The notes: generated by a model not told the origin, from the letters alone. DNA of 64,000 nucleotides from Bacteroidota bacterium (GCA_030706405.1 JAUZOO010000005.1:248001-312000); one strand, 5' to 3'. Positions 27,911 to 37,915 are shown, numbered from the stretch's first letter. A program made the numbers and translations.

Positions 27911-28678
27911 ATGCTAATCGACTGGTTCACTGTTGCGGCACAATTGGTCAACTTTCTCGTACTGGTATGGTTGCTAAAACGCTTTCTGTACAAACCAGTA
28001 TTACAAGCCATTGATGAACGGGAGAAACGTATTGTACTGCAACTTGAGGAGGCTGAAACTCAAAAAGCCGAAGCCTACAAAGAACGCGACACTCTCCGAC
28101 TTAAAAATGATGAGTTCGACAAGCAACGCAACGCTCTCATGAACGATGCCGTTAACGAAGTAGATACCGAGCGCCGACGATTACTCGATGAAGCACGACA
28201 AGATGCCGAAGCCTTGCGTTTACGGTTGCAGGAAACCCTGCGGAACGAACATCAAAACCTTAACGAGGAAATCATCCGCCGTACCAGGGACGAAGTTTTT
28301 GCCATTGCGCGTAAAGTCCTTACCGATCTGGCTTCGACCGATCTTGAAACGCATATTTCCGAAGTTTTTATCAAGCGTTTGAAAAACTTAAACGACGAAG
28401 AAACGAAACAACTTCAAACAGCCCTGGCTCCGGGTATCGATACGTTTATCGTACGCAGCACGTTCGACCTTCCGGTTGCGCAACAATCCCTGATTAAACA
28501 TACAATCAACGAATCCGTTATATCCGGTGCCAACGTCAAATTTGAGATCAACCCGAACCTGATAAGCGGCATCGAACTCATTGCAAACGGATACAAAATA
28601 ACTTGGAACATTCAGGATTACCTTGTTTCAATTGAAGATGTCCTCATCAAACTTTTGAAAGAAAAAACTAACGATTAA
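27911..28678 (+). CDS. atpF: N-ATPase stalk subunit b with delta-like C-terminus
   Basis: 255 residues, far longer than ordinary b subunits (about 160). The N-terminus has one membrane helix (LIDWFTVAAQLVNFLVLVWL) and LYKPVLQAIDEREKRI, followed by a long charged coiled coil to about residue 160. The C-terminal 90 residues hold an NPNLISGIELIANGYKITW-type block that resembles the end of subunit delta. No separate atpH lies in the operon, so this appears to be a b-delta fusion. It starts 4 bases after atpE. Confidence 0.88.
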   Translation: MLIDWFTVAAQLVNFLVLVWLLKRFLYKPVLQAIDEREKRIVLQLEEAETQKAEAYKERDTLRLKNDEFDKQRNALMNDAVNEVDTERRRLLDEARQDAEALRLRLQETLRNEHQNLNEEIIRRTRDEVFAIARKVLTDLASTDLETHISEVFIKRLKNLNDEETKQLQTALAPGIDTFIVRSTFDLPVAQQSLIKHTINESVISGANVKFEINPNLISGIELIANGYKITWNIQDYLVSIEDVLIKLLKEKTND

Positions 28679-28697
28679 GGATTAACGATTTTCGCTT

Positions 28698-30227
28698 ATG
28701 AATCCGGATAATCTGCAAACAACTATTGATAAAGCCTTTGACGGAATAACACGGTCATTGGTCGACGCTATTCCCAAACCGATCCTAAAAGAAGTGGGTG
28801 CTATCACAACGCTTTCTACCGGCATTGTCAAGGTTTCCGGACTTCCGGGTATTGGATATGAGGAATTGATTAAATTTCCGGGAAACCTGCACGGCATAGC
28901 CTTCAATATTGATGAAGACGAAATTGGCGTTGTACTGCTTGGCGACTATTCGCACCTGCATGCCGGCGATGAAGTAGAGCGAACCGGCCGGGTTATGGAC
29001 GTTCCGGTTGGAGAAGCACTCATTGGCAGGGTCATCACCCCCTTAGGCGAACCGCTTGACGACAAAGGCCCAATAACTTTCAGCCAACGCCTGCCCATCG
29101 AACGTCCGGCAAAAGCCATCGTTGATCGCGAACCGGTAACCGTTCCCCTGCAAACCGGCGTTAAAGTTATCGACGCACTGATACCGGTAGGCCGCGGCCA
29201 ACGCGAATTAATCGTCGGCGACCGCCAGACTGGAAAAACCGTCATCGCCATTGATACCATTATCAACCAATACGATCAGGACGTGCTTTGCATCTATTGT
29301 GCCATAGGTCAACGTGCGGCCAGCGTAGCCAAGGTTGTTGCCGAACTCCGCGAAAGAGGAGCCATGGATTACACTATCGTTGTGGTAACAGAAGGAAATG
29401 ATGCCCCCGGACTTAATTTTATTGCTCCTTATGCCGCTACCAGCATTGGCGAATACTTTATGGAAAAAGGACGCGATGTTCTTGTAATTTACGACGATCT
29501 TACGCACCACGCCCGTGCGTATCGCGAGATCTCGCTGTTATTGCGCCGGCCTCCGGGACGCGAGGCATTCCCCGGCGACATCTTTTATATCCACTCCCGT
29601 CTCTTGGAGCGGGCCACGCATCTGCACAAAAATCTTGGTGGAGGTTCGCTCACTGCCCTACCCATCGTCGAAACCGAAGCCCAGAATATCTCTGCATATA
29701 TCCCAACCAACCTCATCTCTATTACCGACGGACAGATATACCTCTCTCCTACCTTGTTCGAGCTGGGAGTATTACCGGCAGTAGATGTAGGCAAATCCGT
29801 TTCGCGCGTTGGCGGCAAGGCCCAACGTCCGGCTTATCGCTCCGTTACCGGAGCTTTAAAACTTGCTTATTCCCAATTCGAAGAGCTCGAAACCTTTGCA
29901 AAGTTCGGTACCCGCCTCGACGAACACACCCGCAAAATCATCGACCATGGCCGTCGTATCCGAGCCTGTCTCAAACAGCCTGCTTCCGCGCCAGTGCCAC
30001 TACCCGAACAAATCATCGTATTGCTGGCTCTCACTGCCGATCTTTTCGACGTTGTACCCTCATCAAGAATGAAAGACGCAGAACTAGCTGTACGCCAAAT
30101 AGCCAAAGAACTTCCTGAAGAAATCCGCCAACGGTTTCGCTCAACAGTAAACCTAAACGAAACCGACCGTGAAACAATTTTAAACACTGCTGCCAAAGCG
30201 CTCGAACCTTTTATTTCGAAAACATGA
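28698..30227 (+). CDS. atpA: N-ATPase F1 subunit alpha
   Basis: 509 residues. The non-catalytic nucleotide site has Walker [12 protein letters not shown], the [18 protein letters not shown] block and the later [18 protein letters not shown] and SRLLERA motifs of the alpha subunit, including the Arg-finger region in [15 protein letters not shown] onward. It overlaps atpG by 4 bases (ATGA), showing tight translational coupling. Confidence 0.96.
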   Translation: MNPDNLQTTIDKAFDGITRSLVDAIPKPILKEVGAITTLSTGIVKVSGLPGIGYEELIKFPGNLHGIAFNIDEDEIGVVLLGDYSHLHAGDEVERTGRVMDVPVGEALIGRVITPLGEPLDDKGPITFSQRLPIERPAKAIVDREPVTVPLQTGVKVIDALIPVGRGQRELIVGDRQTGKTVIAIDTIINQYDQDVLCIYCAIGQRAASVAKVVAELRERGAMDYTIVVVTEGNDAPGLNFIAPYAATSIGEYFMEKGRDVLVIYDDLTHHARAYREISLLLRRPPGREAFPGDIFYIHSRLLERATHLHKNLGGGSLTALPIVETEAQNISAYIPTNLISITDGQIYLSPTLFELGVLPAVDVGKSVSRVGGKAQRPAYRSVTGALKLAYSQFEELETFAKFGTRLDEHTRKIIDHGRRIRACLKQPASAPVPLPEQIIVLLALTADLFDVVPSSRMKDAELAVRQIAKELPEEIRQRFRSTVNLNETDRETILNTAAKALEPFISKT

Positions 30228-31123
30228 GCGATACACTGGAAAGTCTGAGACGAAAAATTAACGGGGCTGGCGACCTAGAGTCTGTAGTCCGGACGATGAA
30301 AGTGCTGGCTGCCTCCAATATTCTACAATACGAAAAGGCCGTAACAGCCTTGGGTGACTATTACCATACGGTAGAATTAGGACTTACTGCCTGTTTTATG
30401 CAAGCATGGGAACCAACCTTGGCTGAAAAAGAAAGACAAACCCAATCCTCAACAACAGGTCTGGTAGTTTTTGGCTCCGATCAAGGACTTGTTGGCCAAT
30501 TCAATGATGTGTTGACAGATTTTGCAGTTAATACACTTGCCGAGCTACCTGGCAAAAAAAAAGTCTGGGCTGTTGGCGAGCGCGTTTATGCGCGCTTAGA
30601 AGATGCGGGCTTACCGATGGAAGGTTTGTTTCCCGTGCCAAATTCCGTAAATGCAATTACCCCACTCGTCGGACAAATTTTAACTGAAACTGAAAATCGT
30701 AACGAAAAAGGAGAGCCTTCCCAACTTTATATTTTTCATAACCGCCCTAAATCCGGAGCTATCTACGAACCGGTAAGCCAACGATTACTTCCTCTCGACG
30801 AGCAATGGCGCTCCGAAATTACAACCCATCATTGGCCTACCTCCAATATTCCCGAGGCTATAAACGGTATTGAACCAGCATTACAAGGACTTATTGGCAG
30901 CTATCTCTTTGTATCGCTGTTCAGGGCATGTGCCGAATCGCTAGCCAGCGAAAATGCTAGTCGCCTTGCCGCAATGCAACGTGCCGAGAAAAATATTGAC
31001 GAACTGTTGGAAGATCTCAATCGCGTATTTCACCGTTTACGCCAAAGCTCCATTGATGAAGAACTGTTTGACGTCATCTCGGGATCGGAAGCGCTTTTTA
31101 CAAAAAACAAAAAAGGTTTGTAA
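30224..31123 (+). CDS. atpG: N-ATPase F1 subunit gamma
   Basis: 299 residues, the central rotor shaft. It has the N-terminal helix [10 protein letters not shown]-like start ([20 protein letters not shown]), the conserved [12 protein letters not shown] block and the C-terminal helix [21 protein letters not shown]. It is the last gene of the atp operon; its stop codon lies inside a perfect 14-bp hairpin. Sequence is more divergent from standard AtpG than alpha or beta, as usual in N-ATPases. Confidence 0.92.
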   Translation: MSDTLESLRRKINGAGDLESVVRTMKVLAASNILQYEKAVTALGDYYHTVELGLTACFMQAWEPTLAEKERQTQSSTTGLVVFGSDQGLVGQFNDVLTDFAVNTLAELPGKKKVWAVGERVYARLEDAGLPMEGLFPVPNSVNAITPLVGQILTETENRNEKGEPSQLYIFHNRPKSGAIYEPVSQRLLPLDEQWRSEITTHHWPTSNIPEAINGIEPALQGLIGSYLFVSLFRACAESLASENASRLAAMQRAEKNIDELLEDLNRVFHRLRQSSIDEELFDVISGSEALFTKNKKGL

Positions 31124-31144
31124 ATATTTAATTTACAAACCTTT
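31112..31144 (-). terminator. hairpin terminator between atpG and tRNA-Ser
   Basis: Perfect 14-bp stem AAAGGTTTGTAAAT / ATTTACAAACCTTT with five-base loop. On the minus strand it is followed by TTTTTTTG, a strong terminator for the tRNA. On the plus strand only TTT follows, so it is a weaker end for the atp operon. It contains the atpG stop codon. Confidence 0.8.
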
Positions 31145-31147
31145 ACG

Positions 31148-31234
31148 CGGAGAGCGAGGGATTCGAACCCCCGGTACCGCAAGCGGTACAACAGATTTCG
31201 AGTCTGCCACAATCGACCACTCTGCCAGCTCTCC
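31148..31234 (-). tRNA. tRNA-Ser (anticodon CGA)
   Basis: Class II tRNA of 87 bases on the minus strand. Acceptor arms GGAGAGC and GCTCTCC pair fully, with G as discriminator. The anticodon loop CTCGAAA gives CGA, reading UCG. The long variable arm TACCGCTTGCGGTA forms a hairpin, as expected for serine, and the T arm has GGTTCGAATCC. CCA is not encoded. Confidence 0.97.
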
Positions 31235-31326
31235 GTTGCTTCAAAACTTTCGATTTATTCCCCGAAAATTCCGGTGCAAAAGTAATGCAATTATTTTAAT
31301 TGTCGAGCAACCGGAATACTTTTTTA

Positions 31327-32223
31327 TCAAATAAAGAAAAACGCAACACCTATCACGCTTATTATTGAACCAATAACTTCCTTTACTGTCACTTTTTGTT
31401 TAAACAATAATATTGCCGGAAAAATAATCAGGATAGGCGTAGTTGACATAATCGTTGCTGAAACCCCGGTTGACGTGTATTTTATTGAAAGCAACGACAA
31501 CGAAACTCCTAAAAATGGCCCGAACAATGCTCCTATCGAAGTTCCTGCCATCCCTTTCCGGTTTTTCAACCCATCAAAAACCTGTCGAACCCGCCCCATT
31601 AACAACACAATGGCTGAAAAACCTACAATACCAACAATTATCCGGATTTGAGTTGCAGCAAAAGGATCATACCCTGCCATTCCTTTTTTGCTGAGCACCA
31701 AACCAAATGCCTGCCCCAAAGCCCCTCCCAGTGCAAATAAAAAGCCTCGTACCGGCATGTTTAACTGTAACCTCTCGTGTTCCGGATTATGGCTGAATGT
31801 TGTAAGCGCAATCCCCGATATCGTTAAGATTATACCAAAAATACTGAATACACCCAAACGCTCATCCAGCAAAAGCCAACCGGTTAGCGCCGTTATTGGA
31901 GGAGCTAACGTCATAATCAGCATGGCAAGACGCGAACCTATTATCGTAAACGACTTAAACAGAAATAAATCGCCCAACACAAATCCGACCAATCCCGAAA
32001 GGCTTAACCAAGTCCATTGGTATGCAGAAGCGTCTACAGGCAATGCCAAGCCTCGATAAAACAACGTAAAAACTGACAAAAAGACCAGAGCAAATACCAA
32101 ACGAAGCAGGTTTACCACCAATGACCCAATGGCTTTACCGGCAGACTCAAAGGCTAATGCCGAAACCGTCCAGAAAACAGCTACCAAAAGAGCTGCAAAT
32201 TCTCCTATATGCGATTGTATCAT
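31327..32223 (-). CDS. EamA/DMT family transporter
   Basis: Inner-membrane protein of 298 residues with ten hydrophobic helices in two EamA repeats. The first begins EFAALLVAVFWTVSALAFES and the second GFLFALGGALGQAFGLVLS; each ends in a helix like PPITALTGWLLLDERL and TPILIIFPAILLF. Family members export amino acids, nucleotides or other metabolites; the substrate cannot be inferred. It is transcribed divergently from the deacylase gene with back-to-back promoter boxes. Confidence 0.92.
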   Translation of the reverse strand: MIQSHIGEFAALLVAVFWTVSALAFESAGKAIGSLVVNLLRLVFALVFLSVFTLFYRGLALPVDASAYQWTWLSLSGLVGFVLGDLFLFKSFTIIGSRLAMLIMTLAPPITALTGWLLLDERLGVFSIFGIILTISGIALTTFSHNPEHERLQLNMPVRGFLFALGGALGQAFGLVLSKKGMAGYDPFAATQIRIIVGIVGFSAIVLLMGRVRQVFDGLKNRKGMAGTSIGALFGPFLGVSLSLLSIKYTSTGVSATIMSTTPILIIFPAILLFKQKVTVKEVIGSIISVIGVAFFFI

Positions 32224-32238
32224 TTCTAAAATTTAGTT

Positions 32239-32254
32239 CAAAGGTATATTTTTG
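32239..32254. promoter_or_regulatory. back-to-back divergent -7 boxes
   Basis: Minus-strand TACCTTTG (32239-32246) for the EamA gene abuts plus-strand TATTTTTG (32247-32254) for the deacylase gene. For the minus promoter a TTTG lies 22 bases further upstream. Both genes start within 35 bases of these boxes. Confidence 0.6.
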
Positions 32255-32284
32255 TACTGCATTTAGACCAAAATTGTTTCACAT

Positions 32285-32779
32285 ATGAACGGCGATCCTA
32301 AACTCTATCAATTACTAAACGATTTAAACATCAGCTTCGAATATTACGAACACCCGCCAGCTCCTACCATTGAGGAGGCCCGGTTATACTGGAAAGATTT
32401 AGAGGCCACACATTGTAAAAACCTGTTTTTTCGCAATCATAAAGGCAATAAACATTACCTCGTTATTTTAGAACATACCAGGCAACTAGACATCCACGAT
32501 CTGGAAAAACGGCTTAAACAAGGGAAAATATCCTTTGCCTCCGAAAACCGGATGCATAAATACCTTGGATTAAAACCGGGTTCGGTTTCTCCGTTCGGTC
32601 TAATCCACGACCACAGTCATCATGTTCACGTATTCTTCGATATAAATTTACAAAAGAGCTCAAAAATCAGTTTTCACCCCAACATAAACACGGCAAGTCT
32701 GGTGATAACTTTTCCGGACTTTATGAGGTTTATGCAAGAAACCGGCAACAATTTCGAATTTATCGAACTGTATGATTAA
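32285..32779 (+). CDS. YbaK/ProX-type aminoacyl-tRNA deacylase
   Basis: Cytoplasmic editing domain of 164 residues that hydrolyses mischarged tRNA, most likely Ala-tRNA(Pro). Landmarks are YYEHPPAPTIEEA at the start, CKNLFFRNHKGNKHYLVIL with the conserved Lys and Asn, the LKPGSVSPFGLIHD motif of the ProXp-ala group, and VFFDINLQK. Length and motifs fit the free-standing PrdX-type proteins. The exact tRNA target is inferred from family. Confidence 0.9.
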   Translation: MNGDPKLYQLLNDLNISFEYYEHPPAPTIEEARLYWKDLEATHCKNLFFRNHKGNKHYLVILEHTRQLDIHDLEKRLKQGKISFASENRMHKYLGLKPGSVSPFGLIHDHSHHVHVFFDINLQKSSKISFHPNINTASLVITFPDFMRFMQETGNNFEFIELYD

Positions 32780-32927
32780 TATTGTACTCTCTAACTTTTA
32801 CACAAAAGGAGGAATTCTGTACGTAAAAACATTAACAAGTCGCTAAATATCACACCTTATTTGCGTATTTTTACCAAAGAGCTGTTCTTTTATTTTGCGA
32901 CCCCATTACTTTTATACCTTCTATCGG

Positions 32928-33791
32928 ATGGCGAATAAAAAAATCACCGTAAAACATTATCTCAACAAAAGGGCCAAGCCTAAACTTTTACTCCGTGAAA
33001 GGTTTTATCCTCTTTATATTCAAATAATTGTAAACGGGAAAAAAGCACAGATTAAAAGCCGTATCAACGAACATCTAAAAATTTTTCGAAGTGACGTTGA
33101 ACGTATCACCCGAAATGATGAAACTATGCATTCTTTTTTAATGGAAGGGTATGTTTCCGACAGGTTTTTTGATTCCGTTAAAAATGCCAAGCTTTTCCCG
33201 TTATTTCAGCTCCTGATGGATGAAGTTGCCGTAATTACCCGCATCATTGAAAGGTTACATCCATTTACCGACAAAGATTTTACGCTATTAAACTTCAGCG
33301 AAGAATATTCGAAATATACCGAAGAGATTACTGACAAGCTCGATTCTAAAATTAAAGAAAACTACCTGGCAGAACTTAAAGCCATTTTCCTCAAAACTAT
33401 TGACCAAGAAGAGAATCGGGATACGTTTAAAATTGTCAACTTCTTAATCAACCATATAAACTGGAGAAACACTTTTATCAATTTCTATGAATCGACCGCG
33501 GAGATAATTCCTAACGAATTAAAAACTATTGAGTTACTTTTAAGCAACGAATTGGTAACGCAGATAAAAGCATTTCGCGCTTATCGGTCAAAAGTCAACC
33601 TGCTGAAAAGATTTTTCGAAAAACGGGAACAAGGGAAAATATCAACCCTCTCCTACCTCGATTGGCAGACCGATATCCGGGATTTTGTATTTGTAGAGTT
33701 TGAAAAACTTTTTGGCGAACAAAAAGCCCTTCAATATGTGGTATGCCTTGAGTCAATCCTTACAGCCGACCTCAAATCCGAGCATCAATAA
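32928..33791 (+). CDS. unrecognised protein with integrase-arm-like N-terminus
   Basis: 287 residues from ATG 32928; upstream TTG 32895 is a poor alternative. The first 50 residues (VKHYLNKRAKPKLL, then RFYPLYIQIIVNGKKAQIKS) resemble the arm-binding beta-sheet domain that begins Bacteroidota tyrosine recombinases. The rest is helical and charged, with no recombinase core and no Arg-His-Arg-Tyr set that I can find. It may be a recombinase-derived DNA-binding protein or an unrelated conserved protein. It is convergent with the metallopeptidase gene, the two ends overlapping by 7 bases. Confidence 0.7.
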   Translation: MANKKITVKHYLNKRAKPKLLLRERFYPLYIQIIVNGKKAQIKSRINEHLKIFRSDVERITRNDETMHSFLMEGYVSDRFFDSVKNAKLFPLFQLLMDEVAVITRIIERLHPFTDKDFTLLNFSEEYSKYTEEITDKLDSKIKENYLAELKAIFLKTIDQEENRDTFKIVNFLINHINWRNTFINFYESTAEIIPNELKTIELLLSNELVTQIKAFRAYRSKVNLLKRFFEKREQGKISTLSYLDWQTDIRDFVFVEFEKLFGEQKALQYVVCLESILTADLKSEHQ

Positions 33792-34504
33792 ACAAGGGTA
33801 CGGTAGTTTTTCATTTCTTTGGCAAGTCCTTTGGCATTTCCCGAAACCTCATCAAGACGTTTCCAAAAATGAGGCCCATGATTTTTATGCACGGTATGCA
33901 CCAACTCATGAAGAATCACGTAATCAATCAGATATTCCGGCAATCGCATCAAATGAATGTTCAAATTAATATTATTTACTGCAGAACAGCTTCCCCATCG
34001 TGTTTTCAGATTTTTCACCCGGATATCGGCATACCGAAAGCCATGCTTTGACGCAAGATGCGCGAGGCGTACCGGCAAATGTTTCTTCGCTTCTTTACGC
34101 AGTGCATATTCCACGGCCTTTTTTATAAACTCCTGTCCCGACTCAACCTCCAACTGAAGTTCAGAAGCATATATTATCCGGATAACACCTTTCCCCACTT
34201 TTGCTGACAACGTTGCATCGGGTTGGTTCTCGAATTCCAACTTGTGTTCGAATGTAGAAAAATCTATCCCTGGCTTAAAAATGGTTTTATTTTGCTCGTA
34301 TGTCTTTACCTTTTCGAGGCTTTTACGAATCCAATCTGTCTTTTCTTCAACAAACCGTAAAGCTTTGTTTATTGTCACGCCACGAGGAATAGTTACCCGT
34401 ACCCCGCTGTTAGGTTTAACAACAATGCGCAGCGTCTTTGCACGGTTGTTTTTTTCAATCACAACATCTCCAATTGCCTTAAAATGATATACATTGTCTG
34501 CCAT
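33785..34504 (-). CDS. YgjP-like zinc metallopeptidase domain protein (DUF45)
   Basis: 239 residues. The C-terminal half has the zinc motif HELVHTVHKNHGPHFWKRL (HExxH with downstream His) after KTRWGSCSAVNNINLN, the classic WGSC signature of the DUF45/YgjP family. The N-terminal half is beta-rich. Members are called metal-dependent hydrolases or M48-like; the physiological substrate is not established. Predicted cytoplasmic, no signal peptide. Confidence 0.9.
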   Translation of the reverse strand: MADNVYHFKAIGDVVIEKNNRAKTLRIVVKPNSGVRVTIPRGVTINKALRFVEEKTDWIRKSLEKVKTYEQNKTIFKPGIDFSTFEHKLEFENQPDATLSAKVGKGVIRIIYASELQLEVESGQEFIKKAVEYALRKEAKKHLPVRLAHLASKHGFRYADIRVKNLKTRWGSCSAVNNINLNIHLMRLPEYLIDYVILHELVHTVHKNHGPHFWKRLDEVSGNAKGLAKEMKNYRTLVY

Positions 34505-34623
34505 AAAAACTACTCCCTGTTTGGGCTAAAATTATACCAAATATGTATATATTTATGCGTTAAATTTTTAACAACGAATATTTTTATCCGGCAAACTTGT
34601 ATCCTAACAATCCTGTTAAACCC

Positions 34624-35961
34624 ATGAAACAAAAAAAACTCCTTCGCTATCTGATAATTATCGCTATCGCACTCATTATATTGATGATTATTGGCAAAAA
34701 AGCCGGTTGGATAGGAAAAGAAAAGCCCGTGGAAGTGACCACCGAAAAAGCACAGAAACGTACTATTCTCGAAACAGTTACTGCTAATGGAAAGATTAAG
34801 CCCGAAACTGAGGTTAAAATCAGCCCCGAAGTTTCTGGCGAAATCATTGAGCTTCACGTAAAAGAAGGCGATTTTGTTGAAAAGGGTAAGCTTCTGCTTA
34901 AAATTAAACCCGACATTTATCTTAGTGGTCGCGACCGCTCCACGGCTGCCGTCAGTTCGGCCAAGGCAGGACTGGCGCAGTCCAAAGCACGTTTAACTCA
35001 GGCTGAAGCAGCCCTTGAACGCGAAAAACAATCGTACGAACGGAGCAAACGCCTATGGGAAAACCAAACCATCTCCAAAGCCGACTGGGAAATAGCTCAA
35101 AGCTCCTATAAATCGGCTGTTGCCGAAGCTGAATCGGCCCGACAAAACGTTAAAAGCGCCGAATTTGGCGTGCAAAGCGCCGAAGCCTCGCTCAAAGAAT
35201 CGAACGAAAACCTCACAAAAACAACTATTTACGCCCCAATGAGCGGAACTGTTTCATCGCTTAATGTGGAATTAGGCGAACGGGTGGTAGGAACCTCCAT
35301 GATGGCAGGTACGGAACTTCTTCGCATTGCCGACCTTACTCGTATGGAAGTTAAAGTTGACGTCAATGAGAACGATATTGTCCGCGTAAAAATGGGCGAC
35401 ACTGCCCTTGTTGAAGTGGATGCTTATCTGGGACAAAAATTTAAAGGCCTTGTTACCGCTATTGCCAACTCCGCCAATACCACCGGCTCGTCCTCCGATC
35501 AGGTTACCAATTTCGAAGTAAAAATCCTGCTTCTCCCGGCTTCTTATCAATCGTTAATAACCAACAAAAATCAAAATCCGTTCCGCCCTGGGATGACCGC
35601 ATCGCTCGATATTCAGACCAAACGGGTAGATCATGTGCTAACCGTTCCCGTTCAGTCCATCATAATCCTCAGGGATTCTTCGGAGATGAAAAAACAAGCT
35701 TCTAAGGATGTCAAAACTTCCGGTACCTATAAAGAAGTTAAAATTAAAGAAGCCGTTTATGTATATAAAGACGGCAAGGCCATTGCCAAGCCCGTTAAAA
35801 CCGGCATTCAGGATAACTATTTTATAGAAATAAAAGAAGGGCTCACCGAAAAAGACGAAGTTATCACCGGGCCTTATACCATTCTTTCCAAACGGTTAAA
35901 AGATGGCATGCTGGTTACACGAACTGATAAAAAAGAACTTTTTAAACCCATAAAAAAGTAA
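34624..35961 (+). CDS. efflux RND transporter periplasmic adaptor (MacA/HlyD family)
   Basis: About 445 residues from ATG 34624; a TTG 27 bases upstream is rejected. There is one N-terminal membrane anchor (LLRYLIIIAIALIILMIIG), a lipoyl-like half (TANGKIKPETEVKISPEVSG and LHVKEGDFVEKGKLL), a coiled-coil hairpin from about residue 100 to 195, the second lipoyl half (TIYAPMSGTVSSLNVELGERV) and beta-barrel domains. It would link an inner-membrane pump to an outer-membrane channel. No pump or TolC gene is adjacent downstream; tsaB follows instead, so partners must be elsewhere. Confidence 0.92.
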   Translation: MKQKKLLRYLIIIAIALIILMIIGKKAGWIGKEKPVEVTTEKAQKRTILETVTANGKIKPETEVKISPEVSGEIIELHVKEGDFVEKGKLLLKIKPDIYLSGRDRSTAAVSSAKAGLAQSKARLTQAEAALEREKQSYERSKRLWENQTISKADWEIAQSSYKSAVAEAESARQNVKSAEFGVQSAEASLKESNENLTKTTIYAPMSGTVSSLNVELGERVVGTSMMAGTELLRIADLTRMEVKVDVNENDIVRVKMGDTALVEVDAYLGQKFKGLVTAIANSANTTGSSSDQVTNFEVKILLLPASYQSLITNKNQNPFRPGMTASLDIQTKRVDHVLTVPVQSIIILRDSSEMKKQASKDVKTSGTYKEVKIKEAVYVYKDGKAIAKPVKTGIQDNYFIEIKEGLTEKDEVITGPYTILSKRLKDGMLVTRTDKKELFKPIKK

Positions 35962-35986
35962 TTACTTTGCTTTTTTAAATACGTAC

Positions 35987-36688
35987 ATGGCGCTTATTTT
36001 AAATATCGAAACAGCAACGGATGTTTGTTCGGTTGCATTGGCAAAAGATAACCAATTAATCGATTCCCGTGAAAACACCGAAGGTCGGTCGCATGCTTCC
36101 ATTTTAACCGTTTTTATCGAAGAATTATTTACTCAAAACAAAATTACGCCTGCAGAGCTTGATGCCGTTTCTGTAAGCATGGGCCCGGGCTCTTATACCG
36201 GTTTAAGAATCGGCGTTTCCGCTGTCAAAGGTTTGTGCTACGGAGCTGGAAAACCACTGATCGCCGTATCCACCCTTCAAAGTATGGCTGCCGGTTTTAT
36301 CAGCCGAAATGCATTGGCAGGCGAAAAAGAATCATGGTTTTGCCCCATGATCGATGCCCGAAGGTTGGAAGTATATACAGCCTTTTTTAACAGTCAGGCT
36401 GGATTTGAATCTGAAATTTCTGCCGAAATCATCGACGAAAATTCTTTTGCAGACATTTTAGCTGTACACAAAACATATTTTTTCGGGAACGGATCAGATA
36501 AATGCTCATCTATTATCCGCCACCCCAACGCTCAATTTACAGGCGGTTTTCTTCCTTCTGCCAAAGACATGATAACCATTTCCGAAAAACTTTTTGAACA
36601 AAAAGAATTTAAAGACGTTGCCTATTTCGAACCTTTCTACCTTAAGGATTTTGTTGCCACGGTTGCTAAAAATAAAGTCCTGAAATAA
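35987..36688 (+). CDS. tsaB: tRNA threonylcarbamoyladenosine synthesis protein TsaB
   Basis: 233 residues, ASKHA fold, cytoplasmic. It opens LILNIETATDVCSVALA and carries VSMGPGSYTGLRIGVSAVKGL, the TsaB signature. It pairs with TsaD and TsaE to make t6A on ANN-decoding tRNAs. A near -7 box (TTACTTTG) lies 19 bases upstream. It begins 25 bases after the adaptor gene. Confidence 0.95.
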   Translation: MALILNIETATDVCSVALAKDNQLIDSRENTEGRSHASILTVFIEELFTQNKITPAELDAVSVSMGPGSYTGLRIGVSAVKGLCYGAGKPLIAVSTLQSMAAGFISRNALAGEKESWFCPMIDARRLEVYTAFFNSQAGFESEISAEIIDENSFADILAVHKTYFFGNGSDKCSSIIRHPNAQFTGGFLPSAKDMITISEKLFEQKEFKDVAYFEPFYLKDFVATVAKNKVLK

Positions 36689-36735
36689 CAAAGGCACGTG
36701 ATTTGCGTATAAGTCAACGACAAAATACTTTAATT

Positions 36736-37590
36736 ATGAACAAGGTAATAACACGACTTGGTTTACTGGCAGTAGTAATGCTGTTGTCATCATTCCAGAA
36801 CACATCTCATCAAACCGCTTCGGGAGATTCATCACCGATTGCCGGCACCCCAGTCAAAACAGATATAACGTTACCCGCAATTTCCAATATTCCGGCTTAT
36901 CAACACGGCGAAGAACTAAATTATAACGTCCACTACGGATTTATTACCGGCGGGGCAGCCTCCATAACTCTGAAACAGGAAGCCATTGACGGAAACGACG
37001 TATTTCACGCCGTAATACAAGGGCGTACCACCGGATTAGCTCAGAAATTATTCAAAGTATTGGATATTTACGAAAGTTATTTCGACGTCAAAACCAGCTT
37101 ACCGATCAAGTCTGTCCGCAATGTTAGGGAAGGTAATTACCGCTCCTACAACGAAGTAACATTCGACCGAAAAAACAACACCGTTAACAGTCAAAAATCA
37201 GGAGTTCATAAAGTACCGGCTAACCTCCACGACATGGTTTCGGCTTTTTTCTTTATCCGGCGTATTGATTTCTCCAAATATAAAGGTGGCGAAATTATTA
37301 ACGTAAATACTTTTTTTGGTGATGAGCTTTTCCCTTTCTATGTAGTATTTAAAGGTCGCGAAACTGTAAAAACTGACTTGGGTAAATTCAAATGTCTGAA
37401 ATTTGTTCCCATTGTAGAACCTGGCCGTATCTTTAAAGAACGAGACGATATGACCTTCTGGTTCAGCGACGACAACAATAAGGTTCCTGTTCGGATCAAA
37501 TTTGATATTCTTGTTGGTTCCTTTAAATGCGACCTGACCTCGTTTAAGAACACCAAGTTTAACATGTCGTCATTGGTTTCCAATAACTAA
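36736..37590 (+). CDS. DUF3108 domain protein, exported
   Basis: About 284 residues from ATG 36736 (MNKVITRLGLLAVVMLLSSF signal sequence). The mature part starts the DUF3108 domain with YQHGEELNYNVHYGFITGGAA and continues through an ESYFDVKTSLPIKSVRNVREG stretch to FWFSDDNNKVPVRIKFDILVG. Function unknown; the family is beta-rich and periplasmic or lipid-facing. It converges with the ygbA-like gene with only 6 bases between stops. Confidence 0.9.
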   Translation: MNKVITRLGLLAVVMLLSSFQNTSHQTASGDSSPIAGTPVKTDITLPAISNIPAYQHGEELNYNVHYGFITGGAASITLKQEAIDGNDVFHAVIQGRTTGLAQKLFKVLDIYESYFDVKTSLPIKSVRNVREGNYRSYNEVTFDRKNNTVNSQKSGVHKVPANLHDMVSAFFFIRRIDFSKYKGGEIINVNTFFGDELFPFYVVFKGRETVKTDLGKFKCLKFVPIVEPGRIFKERDDMTFWFSDDNNKVPVRIKFDILVGSFKCDLTSFKNTKFNMSSLVSNN

Positions 37591-37596
37591 ATTTCC

Positions 37597-37905
37597 CTAA
37601 CGTATTTTTCTATAAATATGCAAAATAGCCAGCCACGAATAAACTAATAACATCCGCGGGCCGGCATATCGCATCACCTCTCTGATTTTTTCCCGCCTCT
37701 GCGGCGCATAACAATGAACCGGACATTTTGCACAGACCGGCTTATTTTCTCCAAACCTACAATTATCAAGGCGTTTGATGGCGTAATCATTCAAACGGTT
37801 ACATTCGTCGCACAATACAGAATCCCCATGAACATTTCGGCAATACAACAGAATCATTCGGGTTACCGTACTTTTTTCTTCTGTAATGCGGTCGCGTAAA
37901 AACAC
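37597..37905 (-). CDS. YgbA-like protein (nitrous-oxide-stimulated promoter family)
   Basis: 102 residues, Cys-rich: LCDECNRLNDYAIKRLDNC and VCAKCPVHCYAPQRREKIREVM, then a hydrophobic C-terminal helix LLVYSWLAILHIYRKI. This pattern is that of YgbA, a small protein induced by nitric oxide in enterobacteria. The only usable start is GTG at 37905, as an in-frame TGA lies 24 bases upstream. It begins 10 bases after the cupin stop and closes a five-gene nitrosative-stress cluster. Confidence 0.88.
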   Translation of the reverse strand: MFLRDRITEEKSTVTRMILLYCRNVHGDSVLCDECNRLNDYAIKRLDNCRFGENKPVCAKCPVHCYAPQRREKIREVMRYAGPRMLLVYSWLAILHIYRKIR

Positions 37906-37915
37906 CGTTCTGTCT

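Noticed and set aside
31148-31234. tRNA-Ser as an integration site of a mobile element
   Set aside because: No integrase gene, direct repeat of the tRNA end or compositional change was found beside it.
32928-33791. Functional tyrosine recombinase
   Set aside because: Only an arm-like N-terminus is visible; the catalytic Arg, His and Tyr motifs are absent.
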